This document shows positions 46,670 to 55,643 of a stretch of DNA of 64,000 bases, piece after piece. Source of the DNA: Paraburkholderia sp. UYCP14C (GTDB lineage: Bacteria; Pseudomonadota; Gammaproteobacteria; Burkholderiales; Burkholderiaceae); NCBI RefSeq assembly GCF_004197395.1, contig NZ_SELS01000025.1, positions 55,039 to 119,038 of the forward strand, given 5' to 3'. A program made the position numbers and the translations under genes. The notes below the pieces were generated by a model, which saw nothing but the letters and a program-made list of their open reading frames with translations, was not told the DNA's origin and did not search any database. Numbering within the stretch: position 1 is the stretch's first letter; the number at the start of each line of letters is the position of its first letter.

Positions 46670-47671
46670 ATGAAGCCACGCATCGCAGTACTTCTCGGCG
46701 ACCCCGCCGGGATCGGTCCCGAGTTGGTCGCGCGTCTGTTCGCGCAGCAGGAGAACAGGGCGCGCGCGGAGTTGCTGATCATCGGCGACCGGCGCGAGCT
46801 GGAGACCGGCATGAAGATCGCGCAGCAGCGCTTCGATTACGACGTGGTCGAAGATGCGCACGCCGCGTTTCAACGCGAGGGCGTGCCGTCGCTGATAGAT
46901 TTCCGTCTGCCCGGCGAGCAGCCTTTCGAGCGCGCGGTGGCAACCGAGCGCGGCGGCCGTTATAGCCTCGCCGCGTTCAAACAGGCGCTCGCGCTGACGC
47001 AAAGCAACGTCACGCAAGGCATGCTGTTCGCGCCGGTCAACAAGACCTCGCTGCATCTGGCCGGCATGGAAACCGGCGACGAGATGGAGTGGTTCGCGAA
47101 GCAGCTCGGCTATACGGGCAGCTTCTGCGAGTTCAACCTGCTCGACGAGCTATGGACGTCGCGCGTGACCTCGCATATGGCATTGAAGGACGTCAGCGCG
47201 AAGCTGTCGGAGGAGCGCATCGTCGGCGCGGTGCAGCTGATTCACGATGGCCTGAAGCGCGCCGGCCATTCGCAGCCGCGGATCGCGGTGTGCGGCTTCA
47301 ATCCGCACAACGGCGACAACGGCGCGTTCGGCCGCGAGGAGATCGACGTGATCGCGCCGGCCGTCGAGGCTGCGCGCAAGCTCGGCTACGACGCGCAGGG
47401 ACCGTTTCCGGCCGACACGATCTTCGTGCGCGCGCGCGACCAGAGGGCCTTCGACGGCGTCGTCACGATGTATCACGACCAAGGCCAGATCGCGATGAAG
47501 CTGATGGGTTTCTGGCGCGGCGTGACCGTGCACGGCGGCTTGCCGATTCCGATCGCGACGCCCGCGCATGGCACCGCGTTCGACATTCACGGGCAGGGCA
47601 AGGCTGATGTCGGCGCGACGCAGAAGGCGTTCGACATTGTCACGCGGATGGCGACGGAGCGCGTGAACTAG
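46670..47671 (+). CDS. PdxA-family dehydrogenase (PdxA2-like)
   Basis: 333 residues of the 4-hydroxythreonine-4-phosphate dehydrogenase family: GDPAGIGPEL at the start, LFAPVNKTSLHLAG, ALKDVSAKL after HM, CGFNPHNGDNGAFGREE and TMYHDQGQIAMKLMGF. The conserved His and Asp residues of the metal site are present. This operon version is not the vitamin B6 enzyme but one of the PdxA2/TphB-like dehydrogenases of catabolic clusters. PdxA2 usually pairs with a DUF1537 kinase; none is here. It starts 24 bases after the dehydratase behind GAGGAAA. Confidence 0.82.
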   Translation: MKPRIAVLLGDPAGIGPELVARLFAQQENRARAELLIIGDRRELETGMKIAQQRFDYDVVEDAHAAFQREGVPSLIDFRLPGEQPFERAVATERGGRYSLAAFKQALALTQSNVTQGMLFAPVNKTSLHLAGMETGDEMEWFAKQLGYTGSFCEFNLLDELWTSRVTSHMALKDVSAKLSEERIVGAVQLIHDGLKRAGHSQPRIAVCGFNPHNGDNGAFGREEIDVIAPAVEAARKLGYDAQGPFPADTIFVRARDQRAFDGVVTMYHDQGQIAMKLMGFWRGVTVHGGLPIPIATPAHGTAFDIHGQGKADVGATQKAFDIVTRMATERVN

Positions 47672-47698
47672 CGCGGAAGTTGTGCAGGAAACGCTCGT

Positions 47699-48715
47699 TC
47701 AGCGCTTCCTGCGCGGTCCGGTCGAAGCGCGCACCACGAGCTCGGGCGGCGGCCCGAGCACCATCGACGGCTGCCGCTCCGGCGTCTGGATCAAACGGAT
47801 CAGACTCTGGATGGATAGCTCCGCGACAGCCGCGGTTTGAATCGCGACCGTGGTCAGCGCGGGATGCACCTGATGCGCGAGCTGAATGTCGGTGATGCCG
47901 ATCACCGACACGTCGTCGGGCACCGAGCGGCCGAGCGTGATCAACGCCTGAATCGCGCCGATCGCGAGCAGGTCGTTGGTCGCGAAGATCGCGCTCAGTT
48001 GCGGGCGGTTCGCCATCAGTTCCATGCAGGCGGCGAAGCCGGCGTCGATCGAGTCGCGAATCTGCAGCACCGCGGCCGCGTCGGCCTCGATGCCGGCCGC
48101 GCGCATCGCCGCCCGAAAACCATTCGAGCGCGCGTCCTGCAATCCGCCGCAGCCGTCGCCGATCAACAGGCCGATCTCGCGATGGCCGAGCCCGAGCAGA
48201 TGCGCCGCGGCCAGTTCGCCCGCGCGCGCGAAGTCGACCGCGATGCACGGCAGCGCGGGCGGCGACTCGGGGTGCTCCCACATCGCGAGCAGAATCGGCG
48301 CGCTATGCGTCGCCGATGCGCACAGGTCGTTGATCGTGATGTCGGTGTTCATCACGAGCACACCGTCGGCGAGCGTGCCGGCGATCTGGTTCAGATACGC
48401 GCGGCCGATTTCGGCATCGTCGTCGGTATTGCAAACCATTAGGAAGTGGCCGGTTTTGCGCGCCGCGCGCTCGGCGGCGAGCACGAACTCCGGGTAGAAC
48501 GGGTTCGAGATGTTCGACAGCATCAGCGCGAGCGTCGACGAACGGCCTTCGGCGAGCGCGCGCGCATTCAGGTTCGGCCGATAGCCGAGCTCGGCGATGG
48601 CCTGCAATACCCGCTCAGCCGTTTCAGGGCGGACTTTCTCGCGATTGCGCAGCACGTTGGAGACGGTGGCGGCGGTAACCTGCGCGCGTTTCGCGACTTC
48701 GGACAACGTGACCAT
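47699..48715 (-). CDS. LacI-family repressor of the galactan operon
   Basis: 338 residues. The N-terminal LacI helix-turn-helix and hinge helix are complete (TLSEVAKRAQVTAATVSNVLRNREKVRPETAERVLQAI, then LNARALAEGRS), followed by a periplasmic-binding-type sugar domain (LMLSNISNPFYPEFV, AIFATNDLLAIGAIQAL, VSVIGITDIQLA). It is divergent from the ABC transporter genes, and two LacI-type operators lie in between, so it should repress the operon and respond to a galactose-type oligosaccharide (inference from context). Confidence 0.9.
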   Translation of the reverse strand: MVTLSEVAKRAQVTAATVSNVLRNREKVRPETAERVLQAIAELGYRPNLNARALAEGRSSTLALMLSNISNPFYPEFVLAAERAARKTGHFLMVCNTDDDAEIGRAYLNQIAGTLADGVLVMNTDITINDLCASATHSAPILLAMWEHPESPPALPCIAVDFARAGELAAAHLLGLGHREIGLLIGDGCGGLQDARSNGFRAAMRAAGIEADAAAVLQIRDSIDAGFAACMELMANRPQLSAIFATNDLLAIGAIQALITLGRSVPDDVSVIGITDIQLAHQVHPALTTVAIQTAAVAELSIQSLIRLIQTPERQPSMVLGPPPELVVRASTGPRRKR

Positions 48716-48811
48716 GTCGGGGTGATCCCATATTTAGGGAGGGCAATTCAAATGTTGCAATCGGGCTGCGACATTGCTAACTTTCTCGGAAACGTAACGG
48801 AGACACCCACC

Positions 48812-48895
48812 ATGACTTTTTCCGTCAAACTCGAATTTAAGCGATTAAATGCCGCCCGCACAAGAGCCGGGCGTTTTATTTCGGCGAAAATTTAA
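48812..48895 (+). CDS. Possible 27-codon leader peptide
   Basis: ATG after GGAG opens a short frame ending TAA at 48893-48895. It encodes MTFSVKLEFKRL then NAARTRAGRFISAKI. It spans the first LacI operator and a terminator-like hairpin, and its stop lies inside the second operator. Could be a regulatory leader or chance. Confidence 0.35.
   Translation: MTFSVKLEFKRLNAARTRAGRFISAKI
48835..48850. promoter_or_regulatory. LacI-family operator 1
   Basis: ATTTAAGCGATTAAAT: 6-bp perfect arms around a 4-bp CG-centred core, the standard LacI/GalR-family form. Confidence 0.75.
48853..48877 (+). terminator. Terminator-like hairpin between the two operators
   Basis: Stem CGCCCG/CGGGCG with a 9-base loop followed by TTTTATTT. 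It lies inside the short leader frame, upstream of the ABC operon, so an attenuation role is possible. Confidence 0.5.
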
Positions 48896-48905
48896 GCGGT
48901 TAAAT
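48890..48905. promoter_or_regulatory. LacI-family operator 2
   Basis: ATTTAAGCGGTTAAAT, same arms as the operator at 48835 with one core change, exactly 55 bp away and 16 bp before the ATPase start codon. The pair supports looping or cooperative repression. Confidence 0.75.
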
Positions 48906-48920
48906 CAAGGTGGAGACAGC

Positions 48921-50060
48921 ATGGCGACGATTCGTTTGAGCGATGTGCAAAAGGCCTACGGCGACCATCCGCCGGTGATCCGGCGCGTGAATCTGGAGAT
49001 CGCGCAGCATGAGTTCTGCGTGTTCCTGGGACCGTCGGGCTGCGGCAAGTCGACCTTACTCCGGATGATCGCTGGTCTCGAAGACTTGAGCGAAGGCGAG
49101 CTGCATATCGGCGGGCGACTCGTCAACGACGTGCCGGCCGCCGAACGCGGTGTCGCGATGGTGTTCCAGAGCTACGCGCTGTTTCCGCACATGACCGTGT
49201 TCGACAACATGGCGTTCGGTCTGAAGCTCGCGAAGCAGCCGAAGGACGTAATCGAGCGCAAGGTGCGCGAAGCCGCGCGGATTCTGCAACTGGATAGCCT
49301 GCTCGATCGCCATCCGAAAGCGCTGTCGGGCGGCCAGCGGCAGCGCGTCGCGATCGGCCGCGCGATCGTGCGCGAGCCGGGCGTGTTTCTGTTCGACGAG
49401 CCGCTGTCGAATCTCGATGCCGCGCTGCGCGGCCAGACGCGCGTCGAGATCGCGCGTCTGCATCAGCGCTTCGCGAACGCGAGCGTGGTCTACGTGACGC
49501 ACGATCAGGTCGAAGCGATGACGCTCGCCGATCGCATCGTGCTGCTCCATGCGGGTGCGGATGCCGAACGCTTCGGCAGCATCGCGCAGAGCGGTGCGCC
49601 GCTCGAGCTATATCACCACCCGAAGTCGCGCTTCGTCGCGGGCTTTATCGGCTCGCCGCGCATGAACTTCTTCGATGCGAGCGTCGAGTCGATCGAGCCG
49701 GGGCGCGTGACGGTGGCACTGGCGGCCGGTGCGGAAAAGCTCGTCGCGCACGTCGATTGTGAACGACTGCAACGCGGCCAGCGCGTCACGCTCGGCGTGC
49801 GACCCGAGCATCTGCGGCTCGACGGCGACGAGCAGTTCATTCAGTGCGCGACCGTGCTATCGGAACGGCTCGGCGAGCACAGCTATATCCACGCGGACCA
49901 CGCGGGCGGAACGTTGATCGCGAAGGCGCCCGGCGATACGCCGCTCGGCGCGGGCGAACGCCTGCGCGTTCACGTGCCGCCCGCTGCCTGTCATCTGTTC
50001 GACGAACAGGGACTCGCGCTGCGGCGTAGCACGTTCGAACCGGAACACGCGGCCGCCTGA
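48921..50060 (+). CDS. ABC transporter ATPase, MalK/UgpC-type
   Basis: 379 residues. Nucleotide-binding domain with Walker A GPSGCGKST near residue 38, Q-loop VFQSYALFPHMTV, signature LSGGQRQRVAIGRA and Walker B VFLFDEPLSNLDAALR; a C-terminal OB/TOBE regulatory region follows from about residue 240. This is the CUT1-type ATPase that energises oligosaccharide permeases. The ATG has GGAGA upstream. It is the first full gene of the galactan operon. Confidence 0.92.
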   Translation: MATIRLSDVQKAYGDHPPVIRRVNLEIAQHEFCVFLGPSGCGKSTLLRMIAGLEDLSEGELHIGGRLVNDVPAAERGVAMVFQSYALFPHMTVFDNMAFGLKLAKQPKDVIERKVREAARILQLDSLLDRHPKALSGGQRQRVAIGRAIVREPGVFLFDEPLSNLDAALRGQTRVEIARLHQRFANASVVYVTHDQVEAMTLADRIVLLHAGADAERFGSIAQSGAPLELYHHPKSRFVAGFIGSPRMNFFDASVESIEPGRVTVALAAGAEKLVAHVDCERLQRGQRVTLGVRPEHLRLDGDEQFIQCATVLSERLGEHSYIHADHAGGTLIAKAPGDTPLGAGERLRVHVPPAACHLFDEQGLALRRSTFEPEHAAA

Positions 50061-50179
50061 TCGAACCTCGACGACGGACCCCGGACCGAATGGTTCGTCT
50101 TACTGAATTCCGCCATAGAGCGGGTTACATCGCCGGCCACGCTGCGTAGCCGGTCAACAAGGTAGACAAGGAGACATAG

Positions 50180-51433
50180 ATGATTGCTCTTCGCCTTCGC
50201 CGTCTTGCACAGGTGTCGATCGCCGCCGCCGTGGTGGCGGGCGCGCTCGGCAGCGCCGTGGTCGACGCGGCCACGCTGAACGTCAACGTATCGGCGCGCG
50301 GTAATCAGCGCTCGACCTGGCAGGACGCATTCGATCAGTTCAAGAAAGCCAATCCCGACATCGATCTGAAAGTCACCTACGTGACCGAGGAAGCGTACAA
50401 GGTGCAAATGGGCGGCTGGCTCGCCACCGATCCGCCTGACATCGTGTCATGGCACGACGGCGAGCGGATGGCCTACTACGCGCAACGCGGTCTGCTCGAA
50501 GATCTGAGTTCGGACTGGGCGAAGAACGGCTGGTCGCAGCAGTACGCGTCGGTCAAGGAAGCTTCGACTTACAAGGGCAAGCAGTATGCGGCGCCGCTCG
50601 GTTATGACGCGTACGGCTTCTTCTATCGCAAGGATCTGTTCGAGAAGGCCGGCATCAAGAGCGAGCCGAAGACGTGGGACGAACTGCTCGAAGCGAACAA
50701 AAAGCTGAAGGCGATCGGCGTCGCGCCGATCGCGGTGGCCGCGCGCGATAGCTGGACGCTGGCCGCCTGGTTCGACTATCTCGACCTGCGCATCAACGGC
50801 AACGAGTTCCATCAGAAGCTGATGGCCGGCGAGATTCCGTACACCGATCCGCGCGTGAAGAAGGTCTACACGACGTGGAAGGTGCTGCTCGACAATCACG
50901 ACTTCATCGAAAACGCGCTGTCGTACGACGTCGATTCGATCGGGCCGATCCTGAACAACGGCAAGGCCGCGATGATGCTGATGGGCACCTTCTTCTCGGC
51001 GAGCTTCCCGCCGTCGATCAAGGATCAGATCGACTTCTTCCGTTTCCCGGTGATCGACCCGAACGTGCCAATGGCCGAGGACGGTCCCGTCAACGTGCTG
51101 CTGATTCCGGCGAAGGCGAAGAACAAGGCCGACGCGCGCAAGCTGCTCGCGTTCATGGAGACGCCGAAGATCAACGCCGAACTCGCGAAAGGCTGGGGCC
51201 AGTTGCCGTCGAACAGCCAGGCCGCTCCGCCTGAAGATTCGATCTCGAAGGTCGGCTTCCAGACGCTAGCGAACACGAAGGGCGGCATCGCGCAGTTCTA
51301 CGATCGCGACATGCAGAAGGAAATGGCCGACGAAGGCATGAAGGCCATGCAGCAGTTCTACAGCGATCCGTCGCAACTCGACAGCGTGCTCGCTCATCTC
51401 GAAGCGACCCGCAAGCGCATCTACCAGAAGTAA
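50180..51433 (+). CDS. ABC transporter sugar-binding protein (CUT1 family)
   Basis: 417 residues with a cleavable signal peptide (about residues 1-30, cut after VDA). The mature part has the extracellular solute-binding fold of family 1 (ARGNQRSTWQDAFDQFKKANPDIDLKVTY, PDIVSWHDGERMAYYA, KTWDELLEANKKLKAIG). It binds the imported sugar in the periplasm. In this operon with GH42 and GH53 enzymes the likely ligands are beta-1,4-galacto-oligosaccharides (inference). Confidence 0.9.
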   Translation: MIALRLRRLAQVSIAAAVVAGALGSAVVDAATLNVNVSARGNQRSTWQDAFDQFKKANPDIDLKVTYVTEEAYKVQMGGWLATDPPDIVSWHDGERMAYYAQRGLLEDLSSDWAKNGWSQQYASVKEASTYKGKQYAAPLGYDAYGFFYRKDLFEKAGIKSEPKTWDELLEANKKLKAIGVAPIAVAARDSWTLAAWFDYLDLRINGNEFHQKLMAGEIPYTDPRVKKVYTTWKVLLDNHDFIENALSYDVDSIGPILNNGKAAMMLMGTFFSASFPPSIKDQIDFFRFPVIDPNVPMAEDGPVNVLLIPAKAKNKADARKLLAFMETPKINAELAKGWGQLPSNSQAAPPEDSISKVGFQTLANTKGGIAQFYDRDMQKEMADEGMKAMQQFYSDPSQLDSVLAHLEATRKRIYQK

Positions 51434-51443
51434 GTCCCGCCGC

Positions 51444-51467
51444 GCCGGCCGCCTGAGCGCGGCCGGC
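51444..51467 (+). repeat. Intercistronic hairpin after the binding-protein gene
   Basis: Perfect 9-bp stem GCCGGCCGC/GCGGCCGGC with a 6-base loop and no T-run. In many sugar operons such a hairpin protects the binding-protein part of the mRNA. Two copies of GGGTCCCGCTT follow at 51472 and 51498. Confidence 0.55.
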
Positions 51468-51548
51468 TTGCGGGTCCCGCTTCCGGGGCCCGCGTTTGGG
51501 TCCCGCTTTTGGGTCAATCCCGCCTTCGATTTCCGACGAGGCCGTTCC

Positions 51549-52454
51549 ATGTCTCATACCGCAGCGCGCCGCCTGCCCGCGGCGCGGCACCGTCGCGTCT
51601 CGACGACGCGCCGTCATCAGCATCGCGCCGCGTTTTTCTTTCTGCTGCCGGGCTGTGCGTTGTTCGCGCTGTGCGTGATCTATCCGATCATCAGCAGCAT
51701 TTCGCTGAGCTTCTACAACTGGGACGGCATGACGCCGAAGACCTTCGCGGGTCTCGCCAATTACGTCGAGCTGTTCCAGTCCGATACGTTCTATACGGCG
51801 CTGAAGAACAACCTGATCTGGCTCGCGCTGTTTCTGCTCGCGCCGCCTCTCGGTCTGCTGTTCGCGCTGTATCTGAACCAGCACGTGCGCGGCATGCGCA
51901 TCGTGAAGTCGCTGTTTTTCGCCCCGTTCGTGCTGTCGGGCGTCGTGGTCGGCCTCGTGTTCAGCTGGTTCTACGATCCGACGTTCGGGCTGCTGCGGTT
52001 GATTGTAGGTCACGGCATTCCGGTGCTCGGCGATCCGCACACGGCCACGTTCGGCATCATCTTCGCCGCGCTGTGGCCGCAGGCACCGTTCTGCATGATC
52101 CTGTATCTGACCGGACTCACCGGCATCAATCCCGAAGTGGTCGAGGCCGCGCGCATGGAAGGCGCGAAAGGATTGCGTTTGCTGTGGCACGTGATCCTGC
52201 CGCAACTGCGGCCCGCCACTTTCATGGCGGTGGTGCTGACCGTGATCGGCGCACTGCGCAGCTTCGATCTGATCGCGGTGATGAGCGGCGGCGGTCCGTT
52301 CGACAGTTCCACCGTGCTCGCTTATTTCATGTACGACCAGGCGATCAAGTACTACCGCGAAGGTTATTCCGCGGCGATTGCGGTCGTGCTGTTCGCGATC
52401 ATGCTCGTCTATATCGTGTTCCATCTGCGCCGCATGCTGCGCGAGGAACGCTGA
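51549..52454 (+). CDS. ABC transporter permease (MalF-type)
   Basis: 301 residues with six membrane helices and a basic N-terminal tail. The EAA-loop docking motif is at EAARMEGAKGLRLLWHVILPQLRP near residue 200. The start at 51549 (MSHTAARRLP) is chosen over an upstream frame extension without a ribosome site. It pairs with the permease at 52767 to form the CUT1 channel. The 289-bp palindromic element lies immediately downstream. Confidence 0.88.
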   Translation: MSHTAARRLPAARHRRVSTTRRHQHRAAFFFLLPGCALFALCVIYPIISSISLSFYNWDGMTPKTFAGLANYVELFQSDTFYTALKNNLIWLALFLLAPPLGLLFALYLNQHVRGMRIVKSLFFAPFVLSGVVVGLVFSWFYDPTFGLLRLIVGHGIPVLGDPHTATFGIIFAALWPQAPFCMILYLTGLTGINPEVVEAARMEGAKGLRLLWHVILPQLRPATFMAVVLTVIGALRSFDLIAVMSGGGPFDSSTVLAYFMYDQAIKYYREGYSAAIAVVLFAIMLVYIVFHLRRMLREER

Positions 52455-52465
52455 TTCTCTGAACG

Positions 52466-52754
52466 CTAGGGTCTGTTTACATATGGAACGCACGTGCGAA
52501 TGCCCGCTATCGGGCGCAGGGCAAGGAGTAAGGAGCGCTGCGTGGCCGCGCCACGTGAGCGACGCGCGACGCCGCCATGCGCCCGATAGCGGGCATTCCC
52601 CTGGAATGAAATCAAGAACTGGGGTTGCCGCGAGAAGGGCCGCTCGCTGCGTCACGCTCCTTGCGAATACGTTGAGTATTCGCGGCGTCGCAATCCTTGC
52701 GAGCGGCCCTTCTCGCGGCAACGCACGTGCGTTCCATATGTAAACAGACCCTAG
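52466..52754. mobile_element. 289-bp MITE-like element made of nested palindromes
   Basis: Perfect 33-bp terminal inverted repeats at 52466-52498 and 52722-52754, starting CTAGGGTCTGTTTACATATG. Inside are two large hairpins: arms of 20 bp at 52499-52518/52578-52597 and of 23 bp at 52625-52647/52699-52721, each with a smaller hairpin in its loop (52541-52555 and 52663-52683). It encodes nothing. The outer CTAG on both ends may be a 4-bp target duplication. It sits between the two permease genes, and its right end supplies part of the next ribosome site (AGGAG at 52753-52757). Confidence 0.85.
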
Positions 52755-52766
52755 GAGTAACCGGTC

Positions 52767-53618
52767 ATGTATCCGCTTCCCGTCGAACGCTGGAAACCGC
52801 TGAATCGCACGCTTTACAAAGCCTCGCTGCCGCTCGCGCTGTTCATCTGGCTGCTGCCGATGCTCGCCGTGCTGCTGACCTCGATCCGCTCGACGGACGA
52901 GTTGTCGCGGGGCGACTACTGGACCTGGCCGAAACATTTCGCGCTGCTGGAGAACTACGGCACCGCGCTCACGCAAACGCCGATGCTGCATTACTTCGCC
53001 AACAGTGTGCTGATCACGGTGCCGTCGGTGCTCGGCGCGATCGTGCTGGCGTCGATGGCGGGCTTCGCGTTGGCGACCTATCGCTTTCCGGGCAACACGG
53101 CGGTGCTGTTCGCGTTCGTCGCCGGCAATTTCGTGCCGATCCAGATCCTGATGATTCCGGTGCGCGACATGGCGCTGAAGTTCGGCCTGTTCAATACCGT
53201 CTGGGCGCTGGTGATCTTTCACGTGTCGTTCCAGACCGGCTTTTGCACCTTGTTTCTGCGCAACTTCATCAAGCAGCTGCCGTTCGAGATGATCGAGGCC
53301 GCGCGCGTCGAAGGCGCGGGCGAGTGGACGATCTATCTGCGCATCGTGCTGCCGCTGATCCGCCCCGCGCTCGCCGCGCTCGCGATCCTCGTGTTCACGT
53401 TCGTGTGGAACGACTACTTCTGGGCGCTGTGCCTGACGCAAGGCGACGATGTCGCGCCGATCACGGTGGGCGTCGCCTCGCTGAAGGGGCAATGGACGAC
53501 CGCGTGGAACCTGGTCGCAGCGGGCTCGGTACTGGCCGCGCTGCCTTCGGTGCTGATGTTCTTCGCGATGCAAAGGCATTTCGTCGCCGGGCTCACGTTC
53601 GGCGCGAGCAAGGGCTGA
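52767..53618 (+). CDS. ABC transporter permease (MalG-type)
   Basis: 283 residues, six membrane helices. The EAA-loop is at EAARVEGAGEWTIYLRIVLPLIRPAL near residue 178, and the C-terminal segment WNDYFWALCLT is typical of CUT1 MalG-type permeases. It completes the sugar channel. The ribosome site AGGAG spans the edge of the inserted element. The stop is followed after about 60 bases by the beta-galactosidase. Confidence 0.88.
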   Translation: MYPLPVERWKPLNRTLYKASLPLALFIWLLPMLAVLLTSIRSTDELSRGDYWTWPKHFALLENYGTALTQTPMLHYFANSVLITVPSVLGAIVLASMAGFALATYRFPGNTAVLFAFVAGNFVPIQILMIPVRDMALKFGLFNTVWALVIFHVSFQTGFCTLFLRNFIKQLPFEMIEAARVEGAGEWTIYLRIVLPLIRPALAALAILVFTFVWNDYFWALCLTQGDDVAPITVGVASLKGQWTTAWNLVAAGSVLAALPSVLMFFAMQRHFVAGLTFGASKG

Positions 53619-53678
53619 ACGGCGCTTGAAACACGATTGAAACGACGGCTCGACGTCAACTCACCACGAGACTTTCAC

Positions 53679-55643
53679 ATGCAACTTGGTGTCTGCTACT
53701 ACCCGGAACAATGGCCGCGCACGATGTGGGCCGACGATGCGCAACGTATGGTCGAACTCGGCATCACGCATGTGCGGATCGCCGAATTCGCGTGGAGCCG
53801 CATGGAGCCGCGCGCCGGCGAATACGACTGGCAATGGCTCGACGAAGCCGTCGAGACGCTCGCCAAAGCGGGGCTGAAACTCGTGCTCGGCACGCCGACC
53901 GCGTCGCCGCCGAAGTGGCTCGTCGACGCGCATCCGGACGTGTTGCCGGTACGCGCGGACGGCACGCGCTGGAATTTCGGCTCGCGGCGACACTACGATA
54001 TTTCGAGCGACACGTACCGGCGCGAATGCGTGCGCATCGTCAGCGCGATGGCGAAGCGCTATGGGCGGCATGCGTCGATCGTCGCGTGGCAGACCGATAA
54101 CGAACTCGGCTGCCACGACACGGTGCCGAGCTATTCGGCCGCGGCGTTGCAGCGCTTTCACGCGTGGCTGCAGCGGCGCTACGCAACGATCGGCGGGTTG
54201 AACGATGCGTGGGGCAACGTGTTCTGGAGCATGGAGTACCCGTCGTTCGACGCGATCGGCCTGCCGACGCTGACGCCCACCGACGCCAATCCGATCCATC
54301 TGCTCGACTTCCGCCGCTTCATGTCCGACGAGGTGGCGAGCTTTCATCGCGAGCAGATCGACGTGTTGCGCGAGCATGCGCCGAACGCGGATCTGCTGCA
54401 CAACTTCATGGGTTTTTTCACGACCTTCGATCACTATCGTTTCGCCGCCGACAACGCGATCGACGTCGCCGCATGGGACAGCTATCCGATCGCGCGCACC
54501 GAATCGATCGCGGTGCCGCAGGAGCAGAAGGCGCGCTTCGCGCGGACCGGGCATCCCGATGTGTCCGCGTTCGATCATGACCGCTACCGGGGCATTGGCG
54601 GCGGCCGCTTCTGGGTGATGGAGCAGCAGGCCGGGCCGGTGAACTGGGCGTCGTGGAATCCGGTGCCGGCGCCGGGCATGGTACGGCTGTGGGCCTACGA
54701 GGCGTTCGCGCATGGCGCGGAACTGGTGTCGTATTTCCGCTGGCGCCAATGCCCGTATGCGCAGGAGCAGATGCATTCCGGGCTCAGTCTGCCGAACAAC
54801 GAACTGTCGCCGGGCGGTCTCGAGGTGCAACGGGCCGCGCGTGAAATCGCGGGCAGCACGGCGCTGTCGACGCTTGCGGCGCCGGCGCGCGCGGCCACCG
54901 CGCTGGTATTCGACTACGAGACGCAGTGGATGTTCGAGATCCAGCGTCACGGCAAGGGCTTCGACTATCAGACGCTCGCGTTCGACTACTACGAGTCGCT
55001 GCGCGAACTCGGTCTCGATGTCGATATCGTGTCGAGCCGGGCGGATCTGTCGGGCTACCAACTGGTCGTGGTGCCGAGTATCGCGGTGATCGACACCGAG
55101 CTCGTCGAACAGATCGCGCGTTCGAACGCGCAATGGGTATTCGGCCCGCGCAGCGGCTCGAAAACCGATGCGTTCGCAATCCCCGGCAATCTCGCGCCCG
55201 GCGCGTTGCAGCGCGTGCTGCCGATCCAGGTACTCGAAGTCGAATCACTGCGCTCGACGCTTGCGCCCGCGCTGTCGATCGACGGCACCGAGGGTCACGC
55301 GCTGCACTGGCGCGAGCACGTACGCGCCAATGGCGAGACGCGCATTGCCGCGCGCTTCTACGACGCGTGGCCCGCGCTGCTGACGCACGGCAACGTGCGC
55401 TATGTGGCCGGATGGCTGTCGCACGACCTGCATCGCACGCTGTTGCGGCAGGCGGCGCACGACGCGAGCCTCGATACGCAGGTGCTCGCCGACGGACTGC
55501 GGCTGCGCCGCCGCGGCGGCCTGACCTTCGCATTCAATTTCGGCGCGCAACCGGTACAGGCGCCGGCCCCGCGCAATGCGACGTTCGTGCTCGGCGAGCC
55601 GCGCCTGAATACCGGCGACGTTTGCGTGTGGAAAGACGCGTGA
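53679..55643 (+). CDS. Beta-galactosidase, glycoside hydrolase family 42
   Basis: 654 residues, cytoplasmic (no signal peptide). The GH42 catalytic barrel is followed by a trimerisation and a C-terminal beta domain. The acid/base is Glu142 in WQTDNELG and the nucleophile Glu315 in FWVMEQQAG. It splits beta-galactosides, here probably imported galacto-oligosaccharides, to galactose. The start MQLGVCYYPEQW matches the family. Being in one operon with an ABC importer and a GH53 enzyme, it corresponds to GanA of Bacillus. Confidence 0.92.
   Translation: MQLGVCYYPEQWPRTMWADDAQRMVELGITHVRIAEFAWSRMEPRAGEYDWQWLDEAVETLAKAGLKLVLGTPTASPPKWLVDAHPDVLPVRADGTRWNFGSRRHYDISSDTYRRECVRIVSAMAKRYGRHASIVAWQTDNELGCHDTVPSYSAAALQRFHAWLQRRYATIGGLNDAWGNVFWSMEYPSFDAIGLPTLTPTDANPIHLLDFRRFMSDEVASFHREQIDVLREHAPNADLLHNFMGFFTTFDHYRFAADNAIDVAAWDSYPIARTESIAVPQEQKARFARTGHPDVSAFDHDRYRGIGGGRFWVMEQQAGPVNWASWNPVPAPGMVRLWAYEAFAHGAELVSYFRWRQCPYAQEQMHSGLSLPNNELSPGGLEVQRAAREIAGSTALSTLAAPARAATALVFDYETQWMFEIQRHGKGFDYQTLAFDYYESLRELGLDVDIVSSRADLSGYQLVVVPSIAVIDTELVEQIARSNAQWVFGPRSGSKTDAFAIPGNLAPGALQRVLPIQVLEVESLRSTLAPALSIDGTEGHALHWREHVRANGETRIAARFYDAWPALLTHGNVRYVAGWLSHDLHRTLLRQAAHDASLDTQVLADGLRLRRRGGLTFAFNFGAQPVQAPAPRNATFVLGEPRLNTGDVCVWKDA

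Noticed and set aside
51472-51508. Two GGGTCCCGCTT repeats before the first permease gene
   Set aside because: Only two short copies in GC-rich spacer; no evidence of an array or operator.
51171-53579. Open frame of about 800 codons on the minus strand across the ABC permease genes
   Set aside because: It runs through three real genes and the MITE-like element and is rich in Arg, His and Gln, with no family resemblance.
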